Shown here piece by piece: positions 10,281-21,864 of a stretch of 64,000 nucleotides of DNA (positions are counted from its first letter, which is position 1; the number at the start of each line of letters is the position of its first letter). The notes under the pieces are model-generated. The model was not told the origin of the DNA. It saw only the letters and a list, made by a program, of their open reading frames with translations, and ran no database searches. A program made the translations under genes and the position numbers. This stretch comes from Ctena decussata. Lineage: Eukaryota > Mollusca > Bivalvia > Lucinida > Lucinidae. The stretch is from positions 50,569,087 through 50,633,086 of the forward strand of contig OZ022508.1 of assembly GCA_963989385.1 (NCBI GenBank), written 5' to 3'.

Positions 10281-11089
10281 TTCGCCAATATTAAGCATCA
10301 ATAATGCTACACTTATTCAATGGAAAATATATGGGATACTGATGAAGTATTAGATAGCGACAACGGGTCTTTTAGTTTACAAAATCACGCATCCGAATAA
10401 CAGAATAACAGCCCCGGAAAAATAGACACTTGACGGTTGAAAGAATGTCTTTTTTTTTTCAAACCCCAACATTTTCGGAAATCTCAGACTAACACCAATT
10501 GGTTTGAAACTGATCAAGCATTCTTTTCTTTCAATTCTGGTAAAGAATTAGGGCACTTGAATGAATTGAAACGCTAAAACTTATTAAACAAATTTTGGCT
10601 TGACAGAAAATGTTACAAATTTTATGTTATACGCAGTACAACAAATATATTTATTTCATCTGAGACGTTGACGTCTGATCCTGCCTTATTATATAAACAT
10701 ACTGCGTCAAGGGTCTGCAATCTGTATTTGGTTGTTTTTATGCAACGATTCAATTTCACTGGATGTCAGAAAACTGTTTCTGATATTAAAGGTTATCTAG
10801 CGAATGCAATTAAAGTCCTACAGGCACGTATTTGGCAACGTTAACGTCAATGCACACAGTCGCAGTTTCAGTGTTCGTATTATTCCATTATGATAGTATA
10901 CAGAAATGAAAATTTTTGCAGGAATTTACTTTTCATTGTGCCATCAGTGTAGAGTGTCTACGTTTTATTTTTTTTTATTTTTTCTATTTTTTAGGTTCAG
11001 TCGAGTGGAAATAAACGCACATGATGCTCATATTCAACAGCAATATGCTGACATGTTATATACCTAAAAAGATCCCCATATCTGTATGA
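10281..11089. other. No gene or clear repeat seen
   Basis: AT-rich sequence with homopolymer T tracts; all frames are short. Confidence 0.4.
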
Positions 11090-11775
11090 TATATCCTGCT
11101 CTGTCACCACGCAAAATGTTATAACATTTTGCGTCGATCAAAATTTTTCAATTTGTAATAAATTTCTATATACGATGTTTACCTATCAGTTGGAAGACGA
11201 ATGTAAAAACCGAGTATTGATGACCATGATAAGCACCTAACAAGTTCCGAAAAGTCGGTATCAAGTATAACTGTTCGATTTTATTTTGCTTCCAATCCAT
11301 CTAAAAAGTTATAACTTTTTGCGTCGATCAAACTTTTTCCCCTAAGGCAATTTGTAATAAGTTTCTACATTCGAAGATTTACTATCGATTTGAAGAATAT
11401 GATAAAACCCAGTGCTTATAAGCCTGATAAGCACCTAACAAATTCAGAAAAGTTGATACCAAGTATCACTGTTCGATTTTATTTTGCATATAATACACCT
11501 AAAAAGTTATAAAATTTCTATATACGATGTTAACCAATCGGTTTGAAGAAGCATGTAAAAAGCGAGTGTTGATAAGCATGATAAGCACCTCAAAAGTCCC
11601 GAAAATTCGATATCAAGTATAACTGTTCGATTTTATTTTGCTTCCAATCCATCTAAAAAGTTATAACATTTTGCGTCGATCAAACTTTTTCCCCTAACGC
11701 GATTTGTAATAAATTTCTACATTCGAAGATTTACAATCGATTTGAAGAATATGTTAAATCCCAGTGCTTATTAGA
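11090..11775. repeat. ~190-bp satellite, block 1
   Basis: Repeated anchor GCACCTAACAAGTTCCGAAA at about 11231, 11431 and 11583 (the last unit is shortened by ~50 bp), each followed by TTCGATTTTATTTTGC, TTATAACATTTTGCGTCGATC and AATTTGTAATAAATTTCTA. A perfect 26-bp palindrome lies at 11109-11134, at the start of the block. Confidence 0.8.
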
Positions 11776-12922
11776 CGTTCTCAGTTAAGCTGGGCGGACA
11801 AAAATGGCGTAATATATACAACCATTCCAGAATTCAAGAAAAAAATCACGACTATAATGCTCATTATATCTGCTTCAAATCTTTAAAATATTTTCAGATA
11901 ATAGTTTTAGATTATGGAATATCAACCAGGTTTAGACACATACCCTAACGATTAGAAACGGCGTATTTTATGACGTACTTAAGATACGTTGAAAGACGAT
12001 GTCGCATACGATTTCTTTGACATGCGTAGCACTGCACATTTACTAATCTATTGACATTTGATTATTTTGGCTGGTTTCAATTTAAAATGTTTTTCTTTGC
12101 TTTTTTTGGAAGAAAGGGGTTTTCTATGAAGCGCTGCTTAATCAAATGACGTCAACACTTTCAAAACGTGGTCTTAGTGACATAGGTTACGTGTGACGTA
12201 GGTTACAGTGCACACATTTTAACGTTTTTATATCATTTAATGTTTCAGTAGCTGTTACTGGGCAGGATTTGGCACACGAGTTTCAGAGCGATCGCTTTGC
12301 TCAGTTTTAAGAAAAGCCCGTGACGTAAGGTTAAATTTTTACAGAAAAAAAACTGGGGTAATGTATTTTGTAGTCGAGTAAAATATACAAAATTGAGAGA
12401 ATTTGCACAAATGATATAAGATATTGAGGAACACAGATTTCTTCGTGTGATCTTGTAAGTTTTTATGATGCCGGGCCATTTTAGTTAATACAAGCATCAT
12501 GAATTTACCGCTGTGACGTAGGTTACATAAAATTTGCGACATTAGTTCCCCATCTCATTTCGTAGCAAAAACTACCCTTTAGATATTGTTTAAGCGGGGA
12601 AATGTGTAAGAAATCACCTGAATTTAATAATGGAACTCGAGTTTCAGCAGTGATTTATCTTTTTTAGCCGTACGGCGTTCATATCTATGCAACGGCAATA
12701 TTGCGACATTTAAAACGTCGCATTTTAAACCAGGGTATCATTATTCAAACCAGTGTTAAAAATGTCTAACAAAACGCATGCATGTCTTGGTACTTTTATT
12801 TACTTTTTTAGACAGAGGGCAACTTGTCAGAGGGTAAACAGGACCGTTATTTTGTAATTTAAAGAAAGGCAATAAGAAAAACAAAATTAAAAGCTAATGG
12901 CCCAGCTTAACTGAGAACGTCT
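11776..12922. mobile_element. Non-autonomous TIR DNA element inserted in the satellite
   Basis: Terminal inverted repeats GACGTTCTCAGTTAAGC... at the left and its complement (GCTTAACTGAGAACGTC) at 12901-12922, at least 22 bp and perfect. Satellite sequence lies directly on both sides. About 1.15 kb with no long open frame; superfamily not determined. Flanks read TTATTA on the left and CTAATAAGC on the right, consistent with a short AT-rich target duplication. Confidence 0.75.
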
Positions 12923-13344
12923 CTAATAAGCATGATAAGCACCTAACAAGTTCAGAAAAGTCGATATCAAGTATCACAGTTCGATTTTATTTTGCTTCCA
13001 ATCCATCTAAAAAGTTATAATTAACATTTTGCGTCGATCAAACTTTTCCCCCTAACGCAATTTGTAATAAATTTCTATATACGATGTTTACCTATCGGTT
13101 TGAAGAAGTTTGTAAAAACCGAGTGTTGATAAGCATGATAAGCACCTAACGAGTTCCGAAAAGTCGGTATCAAGTATCACTGTTCGATGTGATTTTGCAT
13201 ATAATACATCTTAAAAGTTATAACATTTTGCGTCAATCAAAATTTTTCCCCTGACGCAATTTGTAATAAATTTCTATATATGATGTTTAACTTTCGGTTT
13301 GAAGAAGTATGTAAAAACCGCGTGTTGATAAGCATGATAAACAC
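12923..13344. repeat. ~190-bp satellite, block 2
   Basis: Same units as block 1; anchors at about 12950, 13141 and 13330. Continues block 1 across the inserted TIR element. Confidence 0.8.
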
Positions 13345-13685
13345 CTAACACACACTGAGGAATCGATGGTCGCCCAGAATTCAGTGAACGCGCAGCCAAT
13401 CAGTGAACGCGCAGTAAAAATGTTTTAATTTTACGTGTGTGTTCAGCTTCGGCGCGGATTTTCGTGTTTCTATCAGATTTTCTGAAAATACATCTACACA
13501 TACATTACTTGGCTGATATGGTATGTTTCACTTTATAATAATAAATCTTCGCGAATGTCTCATGGAGTTGGTTAAAACCCGTTTTATTATGTTCATTATC
13601 TTAAAAACGAAGGTTTTCTTTTTAGCATAATACGCTATATTCTGTTTTCTGCAAGCAGACGTAGAGTCAAGTATATAGCTGCAAA
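13345..13685. other. Sequence between satellite and Tc1 element, with CAGTGAACGC motifs
   Basis: Two copies of CAGTGAACGCGCAG at 13382 and 13401. Related CAGTGAACGC and variants reappear beyond the Tc1 element (15326, 15381, 15417), suggesting the Tc1 element landed inside another repeat that has this motif at both ends. Confidence 0.4.
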
Positions 13686-13687
13686 TA

Positions 13688-15231
13688 TACTTGGCAAAAA
13701 AAGTTAGGGATATTTTTATTCTTGAGTGAAATGTATAACAGGTATTAATCCAGTCTATTATTATGGTGTAATAATAAAGTTTATTCAATAACAATAAATT
13801 TCGTAGAACTGAAATCAGCTCACTCTCTTGTACAGAAAAAAAAAACATGCACAATACAACAGTAGGGTTGAATGAAAAATGTCACAAATACACAATGCTC
13901 AATTTTCACTGGTGAGCTTTGCTCATCACCTGAATTTGAGCGCTAATCCTTTCAAAAGTGAACAAATTTCTGGTTTACAAATCTATTGCTTTACTATTGA
14001 CAACATCTGTTCTACTAGCGTTAAAATGCCACAACGTCGCCATCTGCCAAACGACGCGCGCTTACGCGCTATCGGAATGCTCGAAGCTGGCATGAGGCAA
14101 GTCGAAGTTGCTAGACGTTTGGGTGTTTCACAGAGTGTGATCAGCCGCCTACGAACTCGGTTGGCACAAACCAACAGTACGTTAGATCGACGTCGAAATG
14201 GGCGCCCGAGGTCTACGTTGCAAGCCCAGGGTCGGTTCCTGCGTACACGATCAGTAAGTGGTGAACAACTGCGCGAACGTCTCTCAAGAACTGTGTCTGT
14301 TCAAACCGTGCGGAATCGACTTCACAGCGCTGGACTTAAAGCTCGGCGACCTTACGTTGGGGTGCCACTTTCCCAGAGAAATAGACAAGCCAGGCTAGCA
14401 TGGACAAGGCAGCATCGTCGATGGACAAACCAACAATGGGCGACTGTACTCTTAACCGACGAGTCACGGTTTCTGCTGGATATGCTTGACAGACTACGAC
14501 ACGTTTGGCGTCGCACAGGTGAGAGGTACACGAACTGCGCCATTGTTGAACATGACCGGTATGGAGGAGGAAGTCTTATGGTACGGGGCGGCATATCTGT
14601 TCGTTCCCGTACAGAGCTGCTTGTGCTTAACGGAACTCTGACAGGCCAACGCTACATCAATGAAGTGCTACAGCCGGTTGTTCTGCCTTTTGTTCAACAA
14701 CACCACGTAGTGCTGCAGGATGACAACGCAAGACCTCATCGGGCGAGAATAGTACAGCAGTTCCTGCAGCAGAACAATGTGGATCATCTCGATTGGCCTG
14801 CTCGATCGATCCCCTGACTTGTCGCCAATCGAGGATGTTTGGGACATTCTCGGCCAGCGTGTACGACAGAGAGTTCCACGACCAAGAACGCTCCAAGCTT
14901 TGGGCGCAGCCTTGCAGGAGGAGTGGGGGAGGATACCCCAGCTACAGATAGCCAGACTCATCAGGAGTATGCGTCGTCGTTGTGTGGCCTGCATAGATGC
15001 AACAAGTGGACATACGCGATATTGACAGATTTGTGAGGTTTTATTGGTGACCCTAGTGATCTTCCATACAACTTTTCTCATTCACATCTAGTGCTACAGA
15101 TTCCAACGGATGGATTTTTGTCTGTAAATGAAATGATGTAATCAAATATATCAATTTCAGATTTCAGATTTGTCTTAGTTTCCTTTTATTTCACCGTACA
15201 TACAAATATCCCTAACTTCTTTTGTCACGTA
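13688..15231 (+). mobile_element. Tc1-type DNA transposon with TA target duplication
   Basis: Terminal inverted repeats of ~28 bp sharing AAGTTAGGGATATTT at 13688 onward and inverted at 15204-15231, with TA on both outer sides (13686-13687, 15232-15233). They enclose a single DD34E transposase gene on the plus strand. The element is complete in length (~1.54 kb), but its transposase is frameshifted. Confidence 0.85.
14026..15025 (+). pseudogene. Tc1-like transposase, frameshifted
   Basis: The start is taken at ATG 14026 (MPQRRHLPNDARL) because the helix-turn-helix begins there; the frame is open further upstream to 13879 but that part is unlike the family. Domains: two HTH motifs (EVARRLGVSQSVISRL; SVQTVRNRLHSAGL), a GRPR motif near residue 59, then DDE: D145 in LLTDESRF, D233 in LQDDNARPH, and E 35 residues later in SPDLSPIEDVW (34 between, so DD34E). 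A tandem duplication of four bases (CGAT/GATC) at about 14804-14812 shifts the frame just before SPDLSPIE and gives an early stop at 14815-14817. The remainder is intact to the stop at 15023-15025. The linker after residue 70 looks somewhat short. It catalyses cut-and-paste transposition; this copy should be inactive. Confidence 0.88.
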
Positions 15232-15233
15232 TA

Positions 15234-16022
15234 CATCAAATTTCGTCATTGTCTGTCGTTTAGTTTATGAGATATTCTGTATTATATGATTGTACCCTGA
15301 GAATCAATGAACGAGTAATTTGTATCAGTGGACGCGACACTGTGAACGAAGTTAACACGTGTCACCAATTATAGTGTACCCAGTGAACGCTAATATTGCA
15401 CCAAGTGATATGTTGCCAGTGAATACGCAAGTTGACTATTATCTGCCTGGAAGTCTATGAAATGTCAGTGGGTTACCTCAAGGTGTTAGTTATGCGTGAT
15501 TGAAGCATTCTGTGATTTTCAGAGGTAGGAGATGGCGAATACCCCTGAGTACAGCTGTTATAGCTGTTCGTTTTATGAAGACTTCCAGAATGTCATGGAG
15601 CACTCTGGGGCCGAGTGCACAAAGCAAACGTAGGCCTACTCCCGACGTACGTCCGTCTAAAAATGTCACAGAATTTTATTCCGTGTGCACAACCAAGGCG
15701 TTTTGTACACTAGGTCGCAAAATAGCTTCAAAACTCAAAATCGCCTCGTGCACTTGGATTAAAATACATTCGTATTACAGACTTAGGCCCACTTCGATTC
15801 GAACCATAGTAGCTACTATATTTGCTAAAGTTCCGGTCAAAGTGCGATGGTAGCTACTAAAATGACGTCATGAACAAAGAGCAAATGAGGTCTGAACCGC
15901 CGTTACTCTAGTACATGTAGCAAGATGTCGGCCGTTGAATACTCTCGCGATTTGTGAGAACACATCAAGTATTTGTTTAATGAGTTGTTTCTTTTCAATT
16001 ATTGTAGGGCATATTTTATCAC
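15234..16022. other. No gene; inverted sequence related to 16690-16760
   Basis: TAGGCCCACTTCGATTCGAA near 15784, followed by a TAGTAGCTACTAT-like stretch, resembles the reverse complement of 16690-16760. The two may be arms of an older foldback element into which the MITE at 16023 inserted. No coding sequence seen. Confidence 0.35.
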
Positions 16023-16573
16023 TTAAAGGTATGTTCCTGTACTTTGGAATGCATCATAATTTTGATGATCTTTCATCCAAGTTGTTGGAAAGCACTTATA
16101 AAGAGGGAATGAATAAGTTTCACTACAAAGTGTAAATCAAAAAATTATTAGAAAAGTTGTTTTGCAAGGGATTTCCTAACTCTGCTTCGCACACCAGTTA
16201 GCGCTATTTTTAGTTCGCGCCAAAAATAGATAACGCTGCCGACGTCATGTTGCATTGCATTTTGGGATAGTTTTAACCCATCTGCCATGCCATGACCTCT
16301 AGAAGAGCTCTCATGGCAAGAGAAAATTGACCTTTGTAGAATGGCATCAGAAATCGCGCACTTATGGACAGAATAAACACATAGTTATTTTTAGAACTGG
16401 AATTCCAATGAAAGAAAATAAACTAAAAGGGAAAACGACTATTTTCTTCAACATCTGACGATTTTCTCAGTAGCAACAAATTCAGAAAATAAGAAAATTC
16501 AATACCACTCAGAAAAAGACAAAATTATTTTGTGAACATAATTGTTATCGCTAGTCCAGGAACCTACCTTTAA
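16023..16573 (+). mobile_element. piggyBac-like MITE, copy 1
   Basis: Begins TTAA-AGGTATGTTCCTG and ends CAGGAACCTACCT-TTAA: short TIRs inside duplicated TTAA targets, the hallmark of piggyBac-type elements. 551 bp, no transposase. A second copy in reverse orientation lies at 25795-26339 and is similar along its whole length. Confidence 0.82.
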
Positions 16574-16795
16574 TATATAAATTATTGTTTTTAACGACTA
16601 CATGCACGGAAAAGGCAATGAAATGCACAGTAGTTATTTCCTTAACATGACAATCTTCTATTGTAGCACCTTGGCGTTCGATTGGTAATGCGAGTGCGCA
16701 TGCCCAAAAATACTACTATGGTAGGTACTTTAGTTCGATTCGAAGTAGGCCAATATCGCGCCGACGCTCGTAAACTAAGCCGGTGTAGTTTACGC
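16574..16795. other. Unassigned; partner arm of 15780-15870
   Basis: Contains the inverted counterpart of the 15.8-kb segment; no gene. Confidence 0.3.
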
Positions 16796-17090
16796 CTCCT
16801 ATACATTCGAAGATTTACTAACGGTTTGAAAAATATGTTAAAACCCAGTGTTTATAAGCATGATAAGCACCTAACAAGTTCCGAAAAGTCGATATCAAGT
16901 ATCATTGTTCGATTTTATTTTGCACATAATACATCTTAAAAGTTATATCATTTTGCGTCGTTCAAAATATTTCTCCTAACGCAATTTGTAATAAATTTCT
17001 TCATTCGAAGATTTACTATCGGTTTGAAGAAATATGTTAAAACCCAGTGTTTATAAGCATTATAAGCAGCTAACAAGTTCCGAAGCAGAA
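16796..17090. repeat. ~190-bp satellite, block 3
   Basis: Two anchors, GCACCTAACAAGTTCCG at about 16867 and a variant at 17066, with TTTGCGTCG and AATTTGTAATAAATTTCT between them. Same family as blocks 1 and 2. Confidence 0.75.
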
Positions 17091-17717
17091 AGTCCATGCT
17101 AATCTAATATACCAGAGCGCCAAATAAGAAAGATTTCTAGTGAATATTTCCAAATGCAGAGTTCAAGTTCAGGTGTATTTTTTTGAAAATAATTCTTGTA
17201 TATTATTTTCTTAATTCTCGTTGAAAACGCATGTTGTCACAGTCTTATTAGAACCGTCTCGATGAGATGGTACTAATGAGATGTCACAACATACAGTTTT
17301 ACGGAGAAATACGTATCCCTTGATTATCCCTGTTACCATTCTTATCTGGGGCACAGCAATTTTTTCTTATTTCAACATGGAGATATTTGTTGTTGTTCTC
17401 ACCAGAACCGTCTCATTCTGGTGAATCTAATAAGAGACCACAAAATATGTTGTTAGAGACTCAATAAAATTTATCAAAAAATAATAATGTATGTCCAGTC
17501 CTTATTTGCAGCTACAGAATAAAATAAAAACTCTACTAATTATTTGCAAGCTCCAATCCGTGTGTTTTCATTTATACACCCAATAAAATTGGGCAGTCAC
17601 AATTATCCGATCAGTTTCAGTTATGATTTGGTTTAGCAAATTATGCAAATAAAGAGGAGTTTGGAGGTTGGAATCGACATGTACATATGTATGTGTCAGC
17701 ATGATTTCTTGCTATTT
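17091..17717. other. No gene seen
   Basis: Related phrases AGAACCGTCTCGATGAGATGG (near 17250) and AGAACCGTCTCATTCTGG (near 17405) hint at an old repeat. Nothing coding. Confidence 0.35.
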
Positions 17718-17730
17718 CGTTATACATATA

Positions 17731-17928
17731 GGAGCCCCGGTAGCTCAGTGGGTTAAGCGCTGGCCTACTGGTCTAGCGGCCCGGGTTTGAATCCCGCTTG
17801 AGGAGAGAATCTTTCCTACCGTAAACGGGGTTCCATTCCACAGCCTTTCATTATCACATTTTCATCGTCCTGATATGACTTAAATACTGTTAAAAAGGGC
17901 GTAAAATCGCAAGTCATCCATCCATCAT
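17731..17928 (+). mobile_element. tRNA-derived SINE family 1, complete copy with target duplication
   Basis: Head GGTAGCTCAGTGGGTTAAGC (A box) and GGGTTTGAATCCC (B box), body with GAGAATCTTTCCTACCGTAA and CATCGTCCTGATATGAC, ending in CATCCATCCATC. Perfect 13-bp target duplication CGTTATACATATA at 17718-17730 and 17929-17941. Length 198 bp. Related copies: 21240, 38205, 44285, 52862 and 58092. Confidence 0.92.
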
Positions 17929-17941
17929 CGTTATACATATA

Positions 17942-18458
17942 CTAAAAGATGCCGACTACCTTGACCCCAGATTCCATCATGCAGCTATACTATTAAAATA
18001 CTCATACTCTGGGTGCAACCAAAAAGACAAATGAGTACCTATATATTAAAACGTATGTTGCATGTACTCATCAATTAGATGAGTGCCTACAACATATGAT
18101 TTATCATTAAAATGTTTAAAGTACTCACTGAAACTTATTGGTAGTTCATACAAAATGGTACGTCAGCGAGGTAATTTCAGTATCGCATATGTTTTAGTTG
18201 ACAAACAACAGCCTCTAGGTCATGGGTTCTGATCGAACATACACACCTGGTAATCGAAAAGCGAGAACTAAAACATATGCTATTAAAATAACTCATGCAA
18301 TTTTCAATCGTGTCCTATACACCTGACAATAAGAAAACAATATTTACCAATACATCTCAAAAGGAATGGATATATCTATTACCATGATTAACTTCAATTT
18401 ATGGCAAAAATTACAACTTTTGAAAGACAGTTTTATCCTTAATTATCTTTAACATGTA
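17942..18458. other. No gene seen
   Basis: AT-rich; the phrase GTACTCAT with AAAACATATG recurs loosely, with no defined unit. Confidence 0.35.
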
Positions 18459-18460
18459 TA

Positions 18461-19351
18461 CTGAACGTCAAAAGAAACGCATACAATGTATACGCCCAAT
18501 TTATTTGAAGGTATAGGTATATACTCTTATTTAGACATTTTGAGTTTCTTTGTTTATGATAGTCCGACAGAATGAGCACCTTAACGCATCGATATTCCAT
18601 AAACTTTAGAGACCAGAACGCTTGCTTTTGTGATGGGGTTAAACTTAAAGTCACCATACTTTCAGAAGCTAAATTTTAATTTCTTTATAATGCTCAGCTG
18701 ATTATTTTCTCCAGACATAATGTCCGCGGCAAGGGTAAGAAACAGCGAAAAGATCAAAGCAATCGAGCCTTGCGTTTTAGAGAAACAATCAGGTGAAAGT
18801 TGGCAGTAGACGCAGTAACACTGGCTTACCATTGGATTTCCATAGACCCTTTAACACCCTGTAGTTCTTGAAAAGAACAGAAACCATTTCTACGAAGAGG
18901 TTAAATGAATTAACAAGAGTAAAATAAAAAGGTTTGCAAAGAAATTTTTCGCAGCACTGCAGAACTTTTGGTGTTATTGGACTAGCCAATTTGCTATTTG
19001 TTTAATTGCAAGGGAGATAATTTGACAAGTGTTCAACTTCAAACAGCTGTCATGTTCCTGAGAAGAAAACCATGGTAATAAAACCGACGTTTTTTTCATA
19101 ACCAAACATCAGAGTCGTGTTTTGGAAACAATTTGTTATGCCGCCAAAGGAACGACAACTCTTACAACAACTTTGAATGTTTAATGATAAATTGAGATAA
19201 CTCTTTAATCCAAGTTTAATTTTGCAAGAAGATAAATTTATATATTTGGCAGACGTCAGTAGTGTTTTCTGCTATATATGATTTTAAACCATAAATCAGT
19301 TGAAAGAAGAAAACTGAACTTAAACTTGTATGCGTTTCTTTTGGCGTTTAG
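18461..19351. mobile_element. TA-flanked MITE (CTGAAC-type TIR), copy 1
   Basis: TIR starts CTGAACGTCAAAAGAAACGC and is matched inverted at 19327-19351 (GCGTTTCTTTTGGCGTTTAG). TA dinucleotides flank both ends. 891 bp without a transposase. TIR form is close to copies at 39100 and 41543, but I see no obvious similarity in the interior. Confidence 0.75.
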
Positions 19352-19353
19352 TA

Positions 19354-19815
19354 TATATTATAGAAATAATTTTACAGAAAACATATATCGGAAATCGGCT
19401 TAGAATTGCCTTTATTCCTTTTATCTATTTTCATTGTGCGTTAACAATGTCATATACTCATAAATCTGCTGGTTCCCAGTTCATTATTTTGAAATGTTTT
19501 CAAACTGTCATATCTGCTTTATTCTAAGTCTGATTTTCATGAAAATTGCAACAAACTAAATGGTGTATCAAGGCAAATAAACTAAACACGACTAAACTTT
19601 AGTAATCTTTTCCTTGAAATAAAGAGAACCCGTAGATTTTTATCGCAAATAGCCAAAGGGTTTAATCGACGAAAAATGTTGTAACTTTTAAAAAGGATTT
19701 TAGCATTAAGAAGTCGAACAGTAAATCTGATATCGACTGAACTGAGAGCCCTGAGGGGGGCGGGGGGTGCTTATCAGCACTTGATTAAACATACTTCTTC
19801 TTACCGAAAGTAAAA
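19354..19815. other. No gene seen
   Basis: Includes a G-rich tract at 19750-19767. Fragments such as CAGTAAATCTGATATCGAC and GCTTATCAGCACTTG have no clear origin. Confidence 0.35.
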
Positions 19816-19817
19816 CA

Positions 19818-20725
19818 TTGTCCTTAGTAATTTATTATGTCCCCCCTACCATGGGAGGAGGGGGTGCATATTGTTTTTGGTGTGGATCCTGTCGGCGTCG
19901 GCGTAGCTTCTTGTCTGCACTCTATTCCCTGAAGAGATGTATGGATTTTGACCAAACGTGCACAGACACATCACTAGGTAGGGGGGAACTGATTAGGTTT
20001 TGGTGACCTTGACCTTATTTTCAAGGTCACAGGAGGTCAAAGAATGATGAAAAATATTTTGTCTGCTCCATATCTCCTAAAGGAATTAATAGAGTTTTAC
20101 CAAACTGGCACAAGGAACTGATTAGATTTTTGTGACCTTGACCTCATTTTCAAGGTTACAGGAGGTCAAAAAGTGTTGAAAAATGCCTTGTCTGCACCAT
20201 ATCTCCCGAATGAATGGATGGATTTGAACCAAACTTGCACAGATATATTTCTGAGAGATGGCCAAAAATGATTCGGTTTAGGTAACTTTGACCCCATTTT
20301 CAAGGTCACGGGAGGTCAAAGAATGTTGAAAAAATGGCTTGTCTGCACCATATCTCCTGAACGGATAGATGGATGATTTGAACCAAACTTGCACAGATAT
20401 ATAATTGGGAAATGCAAAAGAACTGAATATATATTTTGGTGACCTTGATCCTATTTCCAAGGTCACAGGAGGTCAAAGAATGGTGAAAAATTGCTTGTCT
20501 GCACCATATCTCTTGAATGGATGAATGGATTTGAACTAAACTGTCACAGATACATCACTGAGAACTGGAAAAGAAGTCATTGAATTTTGGTGACCTTGAC
20601 CTCTTTTTCAAGGTCGCAAAAGGTGACCTTGAATATATTTCAAAGTCACAGGAGGTTTTAACCTGGCAGCATTTAGGGAAAATGATACTGCTGGGAAAGC
20701 GCTGGTGGGCGGACATCTGTTTTTG
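19818..20725 (+). mobile_element. Tandem-repeat mobile element with ~150-bp units rich in TCAAGGTCA
   Basis: Opens with a hairpin-forming CCCCCC...GGGGG segment (19841-19864), a short GTCGGC repeat near 19890, then about five degenerate units of 130-158 bp anchored at about 19998, 20128, 20278, 20436 and 20586. Each unit has TGACCTTGACC followed within ~10 bp by TTTTCAAGGTCAC, then GGAGGTCAAA and a GTCTGCACCATATCTCC segment. The right edge is uncertain. The architecture (terminal hairpin, microsatellite, core tandem repeats) recalls the bivalve pearl/Helentron-associated elements. Confidence 0.65.
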
Positions 20726-21239
20726 TAAAAAAAAAAGTTACAAATTGCGTAATGGGAACTTTGAAATCCGAAATTATGCTCATACTGTGTGCTGGAGCTG
20801 TTGAAGTCAGAAATACGTTTAAAATTTACCACGTTATATTTACGACGTTTATTCTCACTATAGGTCAATAAAATCTTGATATAAACACATAATTCAATAC
20901 AGATATGTTTTAGGCATTTGTCAATGGAAGTTTCATCAAGATCTTTTATGATGCCACCTTGAAACTGATTATTGCAAGACACCACCCATTTTCAAAGTCA
21001 CGGTGTAATAACGGATACCTTTCTGTGACGGTTACGGCTTAACCCGGACCAGGCATCGGTATAACCCGGGTAACGCAAAAACAAATTATTTCCTTTTCGG
21101 TCTTTTTGTCCCATCTGAAGCAGAATAGAATCTTGTTTTAGACTAGTAGTAGACAATGAAAGATTTCATAGACAAACACTGCCAGGTACATAGTCTTTAT
21201 CTCCAGTTTTACTGTTAAGACCGTTTCACACTGCCCGAA
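20726..21239. other. No gene seen
   Basis: No coding or repeat pattern that I can defend. Confidence 0.35.
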
Positions 21240-21392
21240 AATATGGATGGATGGATAGATAAGGTGATAATGAAAGGCTGAGTGCAATGGAATCCCATTT
21301 ACGATTGACAAGATTCCCGTCTACAGCGGGGCTTGAACCCGGGTCCGCTAGATCAGCAGGCCAGCGCTTAACCTACTGAGGTACCGGCGCTT
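21240..21392 (-). mobile_element. tRNA-derived SINE family 1, minus-strand copy
   Basis: Reverse complement shows GGTACCTCAGTAGGTTAAGC, a B box GGGTTCAAGCCCC, and the body to CTTTCATTATCACC. Ends in GGATGGATGG on the plus strand. Target duplication not resolved. Confidence 0.82.
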
Positions 21393-21864
21393 CATGAAGG
21401 TACATATGTATTGAAAAAGAAAAAAAATGAACCTCATTTGTTCAACTATACATCGACACATGCATTTGCACAAGGCAGGCAGAGTAGTGAAACGTTCAAG
21501 GCCACCAAATTTGCCAAGAGTGTTTCTTTCGTTCACACCTATCCTATGGGTAAGCAGCGAACAAAACTGCGAGAACGCAAGGGTCGATTTGCGTCTTTGG
21601 TATTCTCGAATGGCATAGACAGGCTTTGTTGAAAGATCCAGACTAGCATGCGTAACTGAGATGCGTCTGCTTTATTAATACCGTAGATTCTTCTTCTTCA
21701 GAATATTGTTGATGCAAGCAATAAAGACTGATCATAATACGAGTTGCAACATGGAGAAAGGATGCTCAATGTATAGGCAAACAGCAAAGACTAAAACCAG
21801 CCTTCGCATCCACACAGTTTGGTCCGGCCTTTTGCTGTTTACATACAACATGTATGGACTCTGT
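21393..21864. other. No gene seen
   Basis: Overlapping short frames on both strands; none resembles a known protein. Confidence 0.35.

Noticed and set aside
14352..15081. Minus-strand frames opposite the Tc1 transposase
   Set aside because: Shadows of the real gene on the plus strand.
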